Below are positions 27,781-36,198 of a stretch of 64,000 nt of DNA, in pieces (position 1 is the stretch's first letter; every line of letters begins with the position of its first letter). The translations under genes and the position numbers were made by a program. The notes beneath the pieces are model-generated. The model was not told the DNA's origin, did no database searches, and saw nothing but the letters and a program-made list of their open reading frames with translations. The stretch comes from Nostoc carneum NIES-2107 (GTDB taxonomy: Bacteria; Cyanobacteriota; Cyanobacteriia; Cyanobacteriales; Nostocaceae), in NCBI GenBank assembly GCA_002368155.1, contig AP018180.1, positions 7,558,561-7,622,560 of the forward strand, written 5' to 3'.

Positions 27781-30700
27781 TTAACCGATGAAGTTTAACC
27801 CACCTGTGGCGGCGATGACTCCAGCGATCGCACTCGCAACTAAGGAAGTGAAGGCTGTACCAAATAGCCACCAAGCTGCACTGGCGACGGTTTTTTTGGT
27901 TTCTTCAACTTGCTTTTTAGCTTGGTGCTGAATGGCTTTGATGCGTTTTTGGGTTTCTTCTTGAATGCGTTCGGCTTGATGTAAGACGCGATCGCGTGCG
28001 GTTTCGATTTGGTCGATGACACGGTTAGCGTCTTCTTCGGAAATATCGGAACGCGAACTGATTAGCGCTACTAATGTATCGCGATCAAAATGGCTGAGGC
28101 GATCGCGTAAGGCTTCAAATCCAGCTTGTGGATCGTCAAAGACTTTAGCAAAGTCTTGTTGAATGCTTTCATAGTTAAGTTCGGGACGATCCAAGGAGTT
28201 AAGATAGTTGCGGACTCTGTCAAAAACTCCATCAATGACTGATTGTACTTTTTGCTGAATCTGCTGATATTGCTTACCCAGGGATTCGCTAATCGATAAG
28301 ATTTGATCGACAATCCGGTTGGCTTCTTCTTCTGAGATATCTTCTCGTTGAGATAGCAACGCGACAATTGTCGAACGGTCGAATCTGGATAGGCGTTCGG
28401 CTAAATTCCCAATTCCCAATCTTGGATCTTGCAGCAATAATTGTAAATCGCGCTTGATACTGTCGGGGTTGAGTTCTTCCTTGTTGGTGTGACGCAGGTA
28501 ATTTTCTAGAGTCTTTTCAAAATCTATTACCCGTTGGCTGGTGCGGTTGACCAAGCGTCGTGGTGCTTTGACTATACTATTAATCGCTTCTTGGAATTGG
28601 TCGATAGTGCGATTAACTTGTTCTTCGCTTAAACCTTCCCGTTGACTCAGGAGTTGTACCAGGGTATCACGGTCAAATTGCGATAAGCGATCGCGTAACG
28701 CCGCAGCGCCTTGTTGTGGATCGGAAAGTAAAGTTTCTAAATCTCTTCTAATACCTTCGGGGTTGAGTTCTTCCAAATTGGTATTGCGAAGATATTCGGC
28801 AATTTTGGTGCTAGTTTGTTCGTATTGTTCTTTGGCTTTATCTGCAACTGCTTGGGGTGCTTGTAAGATATTATCTCTGACACCTTCTAGCTGATCGATA
28901 ATTTGATTAACTTGCTCTTCGCTCAAATCTTGACGCTGAGACAGCAATTGCACAAATGTATCGCGGTCAAATTGCGATAAGCGTTCTTTTAAAGCTGCAA
29001 ATCCCGCTTGTGGGTCTTCGAGTAAAGTTCCAAAATCGCGCTTGATACCATCAGGATTCAGTTCATCCTTATTCGTATTCCGCAGATATTCTTCTACTCG
29101 TTGGCGCAGTTCCGCAGTTTTTGCTTGTGCTTGGTCTTGCAATTCTCTCGCACGGTTCAAGATAGAATCGCGAGTGCTTTCCAATTGACCAACAATATTA
29201 TTGATTTGCTCATCGTCAATATCTTGACGTTGCTGGAGCAATTGTACAAAGGTATCGCGGTCAAATTGCGAGAGGCGATCGCTTAATTCTGCAAATCCAA
29301 CTTGCGGATCTTGCAGTATCTCTGTGAAATTACGCTCAATATTTTCTGGTTTGAGTTCTTCTTTCCCTGTTGAACGCAGATAATTTTCCAATTGACTACG
29401 CACATCTCCCCATTTATCTTTTGCGCTTGACTGTTGGACAGTGGCTAAAACTTCTTGACGAATGCTTTCTAACTGCTGAGAAATTTCTTTGATTCTAGCT
29501 TCGCTCAGATCATCTCGCCGACTTAGCAAGCTAGTAATATAGTTTTCATTGATTTCTTCTAACTCTCGGCATGTGGTTGCTGGATCGGCTTGTGGATCGT
29601 AGATGATTTCTTGGAATTCATCTTTGATTGTCAGGCGATTAAAATGCCAAGGGAAAGAATTGGAAATGTAATCTTCTACATCCGCTTTAATATTGTTGCG
29701 GTTGGATGTAGGCAATTTCTCAGTTATTTGTTCGGTAGTTTTATCGGTAAAGCTTTGCAGTTCGTGGGTAATTTTCTCAACGTCGATATCTTGAACCTTA
29801 TCTTTCAGTTTTTGTAACTGATTGGTAATTTTGCCGATATCTACAGTAGAGAAATCTACCTGTTCCAGCACTGCGGGAATAGCAGCACCTACGCCATATT
29901 GAGCCGCTTGCTTCAGTACACCATTGCTTCCATTGCCATTACCACTACCATTTCCGCCAACTGTTACTAATTCCTGCAGCCTTTCGCCTAATTTTTCGGA
30001 ATTCAACTCTTCAGGTGTAGCGGATTTCAGCAAATTAATTACTTGCTCTGTGGGGTTTTTCCGCGATGATGCTTGCGTCCAAGCAGCTTGCAATTGGTCA
30101 GCAATTTTATTGATATCGCCAGCAGATAAGTTTGTGCGACTGCTAATTAAATCCACAAATGTTTGCCGATTGACATTGCGTAGCACATCACTATTAGCGA
30201 TGCTACCAAAATCAACATCGCTGAGGATTTTATCAAATTGCGAGCGAATATCTTTGAAATCGAGGTTTGGTATTTGCAGAGAACTTAAGGAACTTTGCAG
30301 TGTATTTCTAATACTATCAGGGTCAAAACCCGAAGTTAATTCTCGCCGCACAGCCGCAGTGATTTCTTCAGCAGTAGAAACCATTTGTCTTTGCGCCATA
30401 TTTGCACCAATACCCGCAGTTGCTGTACCCGTTAAGGTTTGCAAACCAGTAGTCAAGGTAGAGGCGAGAGAACCAATTAAAGAACCGATTGCTGATGAAC
30501 CAAACCAAACTACCAATGAGAAAAAGGTAGACCAAATAACTACACCAATGATGGCTCCAAAAAGCGCACTTTGAATTAAACTTAGTTTTACTGCTAGAAA
30601 ACAAGCAATAAATAAGGCGGTACTAGCAGAAATTAATGCCCACAAACCTACTTTTGCTTCTACTTTGCGAATTGAATGACCCAAACTACCTGAGCTATCG

Positions 30701-30936
30701 TCATCATCTGGATCATTATCCCAAGATGAAATCCCTACAGCTACAGAAAAATTTGTGAGCAATAATTGAAAGGCTAAAGCCATCAAAGTACCAGCCAAAA
30801 ATGCCACTAAAAATTTAGGACTTGAAAAGACAAGTGACACTCTTTCTGGACTGATAACTTCTGGTATGCTATCTGTGCTTGTTATGCCTAAAGGTAGCCA
30901 GCCCCATCTCAACATAGTTTCAAAACTTTGAAACAT
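27781..30936 (-). CDS. Large membrane protein with six ~98-residue helical repeats
   Basis: The 1051-residue protein has at least three N-terminal hydrophobic segments (residues ~38-65, ~98-125 and ~128-150), a Gly/Thr-rich stretch, and then a long cytoplasmic-looking repeat region ending in a C-terminal hydrophobic helix (WWLFGTAFTSLVASAIAGVIAA). Six repeats of about 98 residues begin near residues 425, 517, 615, 713, 811 and 909. Each reads Y-L-R-x-T-N-x-x-E-L-N-P then FDRDTFVQLLSQR then SEEQVNxIIDQLE, followed by a coiled-coil linker. A degenerate unit (NRQTFVDLISSRTNLSAGDINKI) precedes them. I do not recognise a named family. A membrane-tethered scaffold is plausible, but that is inference. 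Confidence 0.8.
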   Translation of the reverse strand: MFQSFETMLRWGWLPLGITSTDSIPEVISPERVSLVFSSPKFLVAFLAGTLMALAFQLLLTNFSVAVGISSWDNDPDDDDSSGSLGHSIRKVEAKVGLWALISASTALFIACFLAVKLSLIQSALFGAIIGVVIWSTFFSLVVWFGSSAIGSLIGSLASTLTTGLQTLTGTATAGIGANMAQRQMVSTAEEITAAVRRELTSGFDPDSIRNTLQSSLSSLQIPNLDFKDIRSQFDKILSDVDFGSIANSDVLRNVNRQTFVDLISSRTNLSAGDINKIADQLQAAWTQASSRKNPTEQVINLLKSATPEELNSEKLGERLQELVTVGGNGSGNGNGSNGVLKQAAQYGVGAAIPAVLEQVDFSTVDIGKITNQLQKLKDKVQDIDVEKITHELQSFTDKTTEQITEKLPTSNRNNIKADVEDYISNSFPWHFNRLTIKDEFQEIIYDPQADPATTCRELEEINENYITSLLSRRDDLSEARIKEISQQLESIRQEVLATVQQSSAKDKWGDVRSQLENYLRSTGKEELKPENIERNFTEILQDPQVGFAELSDRLSQFDRDTFVQLLQQRQDIDDEQINNIVGQLESTRDSILNRARELQDQAQAKTAELRQRVEEYLRNTNKDELNPDGIKRDFGTLLEDPQAGFAALKERLSQFDRDTFVQLLSQRQDLSEEQVNQIIDQLEGVRDNILQAPQAVADKAKEQYEQTSTKIAEYLRNTNLEELNPEGIRRDLETLLSDPQQGAAALRDRLSQFDRDTLVQLLSQREGLSEEQVNRTIDQFQEAINSIVKAPRRLVNRTSQRVIDFEKTLENYLRHTNKEELNPDSIKRDLQLLLQDPRLGIGNLAERLSRFDRSTIVALLSQREDISEEEANRIVDQILSISESLGKQYQQIQQKVQSVIDGVFDRVRNYLNSLDRPELNYESIQQDFAKVFDDPQAGFEALRDRLSHFDRDTLVALISSRSDISEEDANRVIDQIETARDRVLHQAERIQEETQKRIKAIQHQAKKQVEETKKTVASAAWWLFGTAFTSLVASAIAGVIAATGGLNFIG

Positions 30937-31600
30937 AGTATTTTCTCTCTTACGTTCGATGGTTCAATGCCATTTCTCTAAAACATCGATTCATTAATTA
31001 AAATTAACGCTTTTGTCAGGTAGGCAATTGTGTACTATTTCTTCGCCAACTTAATTTATAGATAATGCCTAACCTGCGGTTTACCAAATATTAAATCGCT
31101 GTTAGAGGAAATGGCTTAGTTATCAGTGTAGATAGTAGTTCTACAGGCCTACACTTTCCTAAGTAATAAATATATTGGTCAAAAGTAGTATTTCCCATTG
31201 AATAAGTATATATAACATTAAAATTTAATGCTGGAAATAGTTTGGTGAATTGCTACCATCAAAAACAAATTTTTATGTGAACTTTTGTTTCGTTTATATA
31301 AAAATAAAATTATTAAAATTTATGCAAGGAAATACTAAAGTGCCATATTGAAGCAGTAATAAAAATAAATTGACCTACCAAAAAAATGCTGTATTTTACA
31401 TAAACGTGAATGCGAAAATCCTTGCATAGAAAGCAATATATTAGAGATAAATTTTGCTTATTTTAAAAATCTATCTCCAATGATAGAGGAATAATTTCTC
31501 CCAAATGATTGATGAAAAGCAATTTTAAAAAAGCCTAAATAGTCATTAGCTGAGCTTAATAATTTTGTTGTTTAAGTAATTTTCTTATTGGGAGAAAACA
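30937..31600. other. Long AT-rich divergent promoter region (664 bp)
   Basis: It separates two divergently transcribed genes. It is strongly AT-rich with no repeat family or coding frame that I recognise. A GGGAGAAAAC ribosome-site sequence precedes the ATG at 31601. The length suggests regulatory sites for one or both genes. Confidence 0.5.
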
Positions 31601-33508
31601 ATGGCTGTAGTTAGAAGAGCTATAGGTGTATTTCATAATCGTCATGATACAGAACAAGCACTGCGAGATTTAAGCAATTCTGGCATAGCAATGGATAAAG
31701 TTTCTGTCATCGCCAGAGATGGCGATCGCCACGGTGATATTGCAGGAACTCCAGTTACAGAAAAAGTCGGCGATAAATCCGATGAAGGTGCAACAATTGG
31801 CGCAGTTTCCGGTGGTGCTTTGGGCGGTTTAACTGGCTTATTGGTAGGTCTTGGTACTCTAGCCATCCCTGGAATTGGCCCCATCATGCTGGCTGGTGCA
31901 GCCGCCACAGCTTTAGCCACAACCGTTGCAGGTGGCGCGATTGGTGCAGCCGCAGGTAGCTTACTTGGGGGATTAATTGGCTTAGGAATTCCCGAAGAAC
32001 GCGCCAGAATGTATAACGAACGCGTAGAACGTGGTGGCTATCTAGTAATTTTTGATGGTACAGAAGCAGAAATTGCTAGAGTTGAACCCATTCTCCGACG
32101 CTGGAATATTGATGAGTTTAATGTTTTTGATCGCCCCACTAGCGAAAATGTAGCTAGCGATCGCGTTGCGCCTGTTGCGCCTGTCGGTGCTGTTGGTACT
32201 CATAGAGATGTTCGCGCTAACAGAAGGGCGATTGGTGTATTTGCTCATCGCCGCGATGCAGAAGCTGCACTCACAGAATTGCGCGATGCAGGTTTCCCCA
32301 TGAGCCGAGTTTCGCTGATTGCTAAACATAACGATGGCGATCGCATTGGTGGTGTGAACACTGGTGTAAATACTGGTGTAGATAGAAATGTTGGCACTGG
32401 TAATAAAGCCGATGAAGGAGCCAAAGCAGGTGCAGCTACAGGTGCAGCCTTAGGTGGTTTAGGTGGTCTATTAGTCGGGTTGGGTGCATTAGCCATTCCT
32501 GGAGTCGGCCCCGTAATTGCAGGTGGTGCAGCAGCCACAGCCTTAGCTACAGCAGTCACAGGTGGCGCAATTGGTGCAGCCGCAGGTGGAATTACAGGTG
32601 GCTTGGTTGGCTTAGGAATTCCCGAAAATCGCGCGCGAGTTTATAGCGATCGCTTCAACAAAGGCGACTATATAGTCATGGTTGATGGTACAGAATCGGA
32701 AATCCATCAAGCTGAAAATATTCTCCGCCGCCGTGGTATTGAAGATTGGGCAGTATACGATGCTACCGATATAGACAGAGCGCATCACCACCACGACAAC
32801 CACGACAGACCAGTTGGAGATGTTCGCGCCAACAGACGGGCGGTTGGTGTATTTGCTCATCGCCGCGATGCAGAAGCCGCACTCACAGAACTGCGTGATG
32901 CAGGTTTCCCCATGAGCCGAGTCTCGATCATTGCTAAACACAAAGATGGCGATCGCATTGGTGGCGTAAACACTAGTGTAAATCCTGGTGTAGATAGAAA
33001 TGTTGGCACTGGTAATAAAGCCGATGAAGGTGCTAAAGCAGGTGCAGCTACAGGTGCAGCCTTAGGTGGATTGGGTGGTCTATTAGTTGGTTTGGGTGCA
33101 TTAGCCATTCCCGGAGTCGGCCCCGTAATTGCAGGTGGTGCAGCAGCCACAGCCTTAGCTACAACAGTCACAGGTGGCGCGATTGGTGCAGCCGCAGGTG
33201 GAATTACAGGTGGCTTAGTTGGCTTAGGAATTCCCGAAAATCGGGCGCGAGTTTATAGCGATCGCTTCAACAGAGGCGACTACCTCGTAATCGTTGATGG
33301 TACAGAATCGGAAATCCATCAAGCGGAAAATATTCTTCGCCGCCGAGGTATTGAAGATTGGGCAGTATACGACGCTACCGATTTAGATAGAGTGCATCAC
33401 CACCACGATAGAACAGTTGGCGATCGTACACACCCCAATTATGTAAGCGATGTTGCTACAGACGAGCCTGCTGTAGTCATCATCGATCGCCGTGACGAAA
33501 CCTTATAA
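31601..33508 (+). CDS. Triplicated general-stress-protein (17M-like) glycine-zipper protein
   Basis: The 635-residue protein has three similar units, starting near residues 4, 205 and 408. Each has an N-terminal alpha/beta GSP17M-like part (RRAIGVFAHRRDAEAALTELRDAGFPMSRVSLIAKH), a long Gly/Ala-rich hydrophobic stretch (GGLGGLLVGLGALAIPGVGP, GGAIGAAAGGITGGLVGLGIP) and a closing VDGTESEIHQAENILRRRGI strand-helix. The hydrophobic part resembles glycine-zipper membrane segments. Units 2 and 3 are nearly identical in DNA (about 32210-32815 and 32825-33425), so that duplication is recent. His-rich linkers (HHHHDNHDRP) separate units. It heads a plus-strand run of stress-type genes. The biochemical role is unknown. 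Confidence 0.8.
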   Translation: MAVVRRAIGVFHNRHDTEQALRDLSNSGIAMDKVSVIARDGDRHGDIAGTPVTEKVGDKSDEGATIGAVSGGALGGLTGLLVGLGTLAIPGIGPIMLAGAAATALATTVAGGAIGAAAGSLLGGLIGLGIPEERARMYNERVERGGYLVIFDGTEAEIARVEPILRRWNIDEFNVFDRPTSENVASDRVAPVAPVGAVGTHRDVRANRRAIGVFAHRRDAEAALTELRDAGFPMSRVSLIAKHNDGDRIGGVNTGVNTGVDRNVGTGNKADEGAKAGAATGAALGGLGGLLVGLGALAIPGVGPVIAGGAAATALATAVTGGAIGAAAGGITGGLVGLGIPENRARVYSDRFNKGDYIVMVDGTESEIHQAENILRRRGIEDWAVYDATDIDRAHHHHDNHDRPVGDVRANRRAVGVFAHRRDAEAALTELRDAGFPMSRVSIIAKHKDGDRIGGVNTSVNPGVDRNVGTGNKADEGAKAGAATGAALGGLGGLLVGLGALAIPGVGPVIAGGAAATALATTVTGGAIGAAAGGITGGLVGLGIPENRARVYSDRFNRGDYLVIVDGTESEIHQAENILRRRGIEDWAVYDATDLDRVHHHHDRTVGDRTHPNYVSDVATDEPAVVIIDRRDETL

Positions 33509-33638
33509 TCGCGCCTCTGCATGAAAGGGAAAAGGGTAAAAGGAATACCATTCCCCCCTTCACCTTTTCCCTTTCCCCCTCCTCTTCTCTCCCACACACA
33601 TCAGCACAATTAACCCTTCTTATACCAAGAGTAAACAA

Positions 33639-34103
33639 ATGAAAAAGCTAACACCGTTCTTAATTGGCAGTCTTCTCATGTTTGGTGCTGTTGCTTGTGA
33701 TAATGGTGCTAAAACTAGTGAATCTGCTCCTGCCAATCCTAACGAAGCTGTACAAGCACCTAGCGCCAAAGCCACAGAAGCAGCGCAACAAGATGCTCAA
33801 AGCGAAACTCGCCGCAGACAATTAAACTCTGATATTCGCGCCCGTGAACAACGCAATAACACCACTGGTGGCGATGCAGAGAGAGCAACAGGCGACTTAG
33901 CCAGTGAAGTTCGCTCTAAATTAGAAGCTAACATCCCCAATGGTGCTTTAACAGTTGAAGCAGCAAAAGATGGTACTGTGACTGTTGGCGGAACTGTTAA
34001 CAATCAGCAACAGTTAGCTAAGATTGAACCTTTGTCAAAAGAAATTAAAGGTGTCACAAAAGTAGTAGTTAAAGCCGCAGTTGCTCCACCTAAAGCACAA
34101 TAA
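33639..34103 (+). CDS. BON-domain lipoprotein
   Basis: The 154-residue protein has a lipoprotein signal peptide (MKKLTPFLIGSLLMFGAVAC, lipid Cys20), a disordered Ala/Gln/Glu-rich linker with many Arg (SETRRRQLNSDIRAREQRNN), and a C-terminal BON domain (DLASEVRSKLEANIPNGAL, GTVTVGGTVNNQQQLAKIEPL, GVTKVVVKA). BON domains bind phospholipid or envelope surfaces and are linked to osmotic stress. It follows the general-stress gene after 130 bp of polypurine/polypyrimidine DNA. Confidence 0.88.
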   Translation: MKKLTPFLIGSLLMFGAVACDNGAKTSESAPANPNEAVQAPSAKATEAAQQDAQSETRRRQLNSDIRAREQRNNTTGGDAERATGDLASEVRSKLEANIPNGALTVEAAKDGTVTVGGTVNNQQQLAKIEPLSKEIKGVTKVVVKAAVAPPKAQ

Positions 34104-34414
34104 ATTATCCATCGGCAGATCGATTCATCAATCGCCCAAATGAATTTAACTAGTTTGTAGTTAGCACTTTAGTGCTTAAATCTTGCACAACTGAAGTGAT
34201 GACTACAAACTAATTCACTTTTCTAAACAGGGTGCAATGCACATAACCCCAAAATCTAAATTACAAGTTTAATAGTCTATAATCAAAGAAAAATTTTCCT
34301 TGATTATAGACTTTTGAATAAAAACTTAGGTAATTTTTATAGAATAAGTACTATTATTATGAGTGAAGCTCCATCACCTATAAAAACTGTTGTGTTACCG
34401 AACATATAAAACTT
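34104..34414. other. Intergenic region with two strong hairpins (311 bp)
   Basis: An imperfect ~19-bp inverted repeat (arms TAGTTTGTAGT..CACTT) lies at about 34151-34213, and a near-perfect long hairpin at 34274-34312 follows. No gene is seen. Confidence 0.6.
34274..34316 (+). terminator. Long hairpin with T-run, probable terminator
   Basis: AGTCTATAATCAA (34274-34286) pairs with TTGATTATAGACT (34300-34312), and the stem extends inward through G-A-A-A/T-T-T-C after one mismatch. TTTT follows. It would terminate transcription from the BON gene. Confidence 0.6.
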
Positions 34415-34849
34415 ATGGAAACCCAAGAACAGCCAATTGAAGTAGCCAATTCTAACTCAGCAGAAGGGGCAATAGCTCTTACAGGGGCAGACAATCAAAA
34501 CTTACCAAAGCTACCACCTGCTAAAAATTCTAATTCAGAATTGCAGGAAATTTTGAGCAATGTTTCTGATTTTTTGGCAAATTTGCCGGAATATTTAGGC
34601 GGCTTTTATCAGCAATACCAGCAGCCTTTGGTGACTATCATTTTAATTTTGTCAGCGATTGTCACACTCAAAGTAGTATTAGCAATCCTGTCTGCACTCA
34701 ATAGTATTCCTTTAATCGCACCAACTTTTGAGTTGATTGGAATTGGTTATACAGGCTGGTTAACCTTCCGTTATCTACTCAAAGCCAACACTCGACAAGA
34801 ATTAGTTGGGGAAATTAACCAGTTTAAAGCACAGATTTTGGGTAAATAA
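34415..34849 (+). CDS. CAAD-domain membrane protein
   Basis: The 144-residue protein has a disordered N-terminus (residues 1-45) and then the CAAD domain: an amphipathic segment (LSNVSDFLANLPEYLGGFYQQYQ), two transmembrane helices (PLVTIILILSAIVTLKVVLAIL and IPLIAPTFELIGIGYTGWLTFRYLL) and a C-terminal helix. CAAD is the cyanobacterial aminoacyl-tRNA-synthetase-appended domain; stand-alone forms and the plastid CURT1 proteins sit in thylakoid membranes and help bend them. Location in the thylakoid is inferred from the family. Confidence 0.88.
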   Translation: METQEQPIEVANSNSAEGAIALTGADNQNLPKLPPAKNSNSELQEILSNVSDFLANLPEYLGGFYQQYQQPLVTIILILSAIVTLKVVLAILSALNSIPLIAPTFELIGIGYTGWLTFRYLLKANTRQELVGEINQFKAQILGK

Positions 34850-35057
34850 GTACCGCAAACCCCATTACTGAGTGCTGACTGCTGTATATGCTTCTGCGGA
34901 TACTATTTCTCCGCAGGAGTACCATACGGTAGCGCCACTACGTTGGGCTACTTTGAGTAACGCACCATCCACGCGACGGTGCTTTAAGCTTTAGTAATTT
35001 TATTTTTACTTTCCATGTAGTAGCGTGGCAAGGCTAAAATAGTGCATTGCTCAAACT

Positions 35058-35112
35058 CTTGTGGGATGGGCATCTTGCCCGTCCTGGGCGGACAAGATGT
35101 CCACCCCACAAG
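35058..35112. repeat. 55-bp imperfect inverted repeat
   Basis: The arms CTTGTGGGATGGGCATCTTG and CAAGATGTCCACCCCACAAG are complementary apart from a few mismatches around a GC-rich loop. This looks like a small cyanobacterial mobile repeat. Confidence 0.7.
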
Positions 35113-35355
35113 AAAATTATATTGCCACATTTTAGTCTTGTCAGTCCAGTAGGATGCGTTAGCGATCGCGTAACGCATCTCTGGTCTAAATTTTCGTGTG
35201 TTACTGAAATTTTTTCAAAAATCACATCTAATTTCTATATATTATTTATTATTTTTATTAGTCCAGTAGGGTGCGTTAGCAGCGAGAGTACGGCACCTCT
35301 AGCAATGCCTTTCGTGCGTTACTGATGCATTGCAAATTGTTTTTCAATTTATCTA

Positions 35356-35455
35356 ATATCAATTCAAATAATGTGTGCGATACATCAATATATTCTAGAG
35401 GGCAAGGCAATGCCTTGCCCCTACAGTTTGTCGCATTCTTTTTTCAAATTGGTGT
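35356..35455 (+). repeat. ATACCAATTT-ended ~100-bp element, copy B
   Basis: Same orientation as copy A and similar along its whole length; the core is GGCAAGGCAATGCCTTGCC. The left end is degenerate (ATATCAATTC), the right end AAATTGGTGT. Confidence 0.85.
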
Positions 35456-35642
35456 AACCTTTCTCAAAGGCTGTGAAATGCAGGAAAAAGTCTAAAATTA
35501 CCAATCAAGATATATCTTTTGATAGAGTAAATACTTACTCATGCAAATTAATTCCCTTCTCAAGATAGTATCTTTATCTTTTTTCAAACCGTAATCTAAT
35601 CAAAGAAGTAATGAACAAAATGTTTTAACGAGGACATAAATT

Positions 35643-36050
35643 ATGAGTAATAAAGATTTTAATAGAGCAATAGACTCTTCAGATCGCGTTGAATCTGATG
35701 TATATGATAGAGGTATTGTTCCAGCAGAAACCGCTGCTCGTAAAGAAAGAGAAGGAGACTTATACAAAACACTCCCCACAGAAGAAAGAGAAGCTAGCGC
35801 TCCTACTGACGACCAAACTGAGGGCGATAGTATTCGTACCACCGATGGCTACACTGTAGATAAAGAAGGTTTATTAAACAACTATGCAGTTGAGCCAGAA
35901 ATGTATTACGAAGTTCCTGGTGATGCACGTCAAGAAGTCGAACAAGATATTGCCAACCGTTCAGAAGAACTAATAGAAGCGAATGAAGATAAGGAAGGTC
36001 AATTAACAGATAAGGATGATGTTCGCGGTAAAGGGCCAGGCATTGTCTAG
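35643..36050 (+). CDS. Acidic hydrophilic protein, stress-type, unknown function
   Basis: The 135-residue protein has no hydrophobic segment and is dominated by Asp, Glu, Lys, Arg, Thr and Ser, so it is probably disordered. Readable stretches include GIVPAETAARKEREGDLYKTLP, TTDGYTVDKEGLLNNYAVEPEMY and the end KDDVRGKGPGIV. The sequence looks like conserved hypothetical proteins seen near stress genes in Nostocales, but I cannot name a family. It lies between the CAAD and antiporter genes on the same strand. Confidence 0.65.
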   Translation: MSNKDFNRAIDSSDRVESDVYDRGIVPAETAARKEREGDLYKTLPTEEREASAPTDDQTEGDSIRTTDGYTVDKEGLLNNYAVEPEMYYEVPGDARQEVEQDIANRSEELIEANEDKEGQLTDKDDVRGKGPGIV

Positions 36051-36198
36051 CATTGTTGCCGTCAAATTTCTCTAAGTTTTATAGGGGTACTGTAAGTTGA
36101 ATGATGAGGGTTTTTCCTCATCATTATTTTTATGTAAAGTCATTGATTTTATTATTAATAATCTCATCCATTAGCATTATTCAAACACCACTGAAAAC

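Larger units (their letters stand above)
34850..35642. other. Repeat-filled intergenic region (~790 bp)
   Basis: It holds a 55-bp inverted repeat with arms CTTGTGGG/CCCCACAAG (35058-35112), a GATGCGTTA-TAACGCATC hairpin with a HIP1 core (35154-35180), a related GGTGCGTTAGC fragment near 35270, and element copy B (35356-35455). An ATG-proximal GAGG lies ahead of the gene at 35643. No gene of its own is supported. Confidence 0.7.

Noticed and set aside
32245-33171. Two similar 104-codon minus-strand frames
   Set aside because: They mirror the Gly/Ala-rich repeats of the triplicated stress protein on the other strand and have no independent support.
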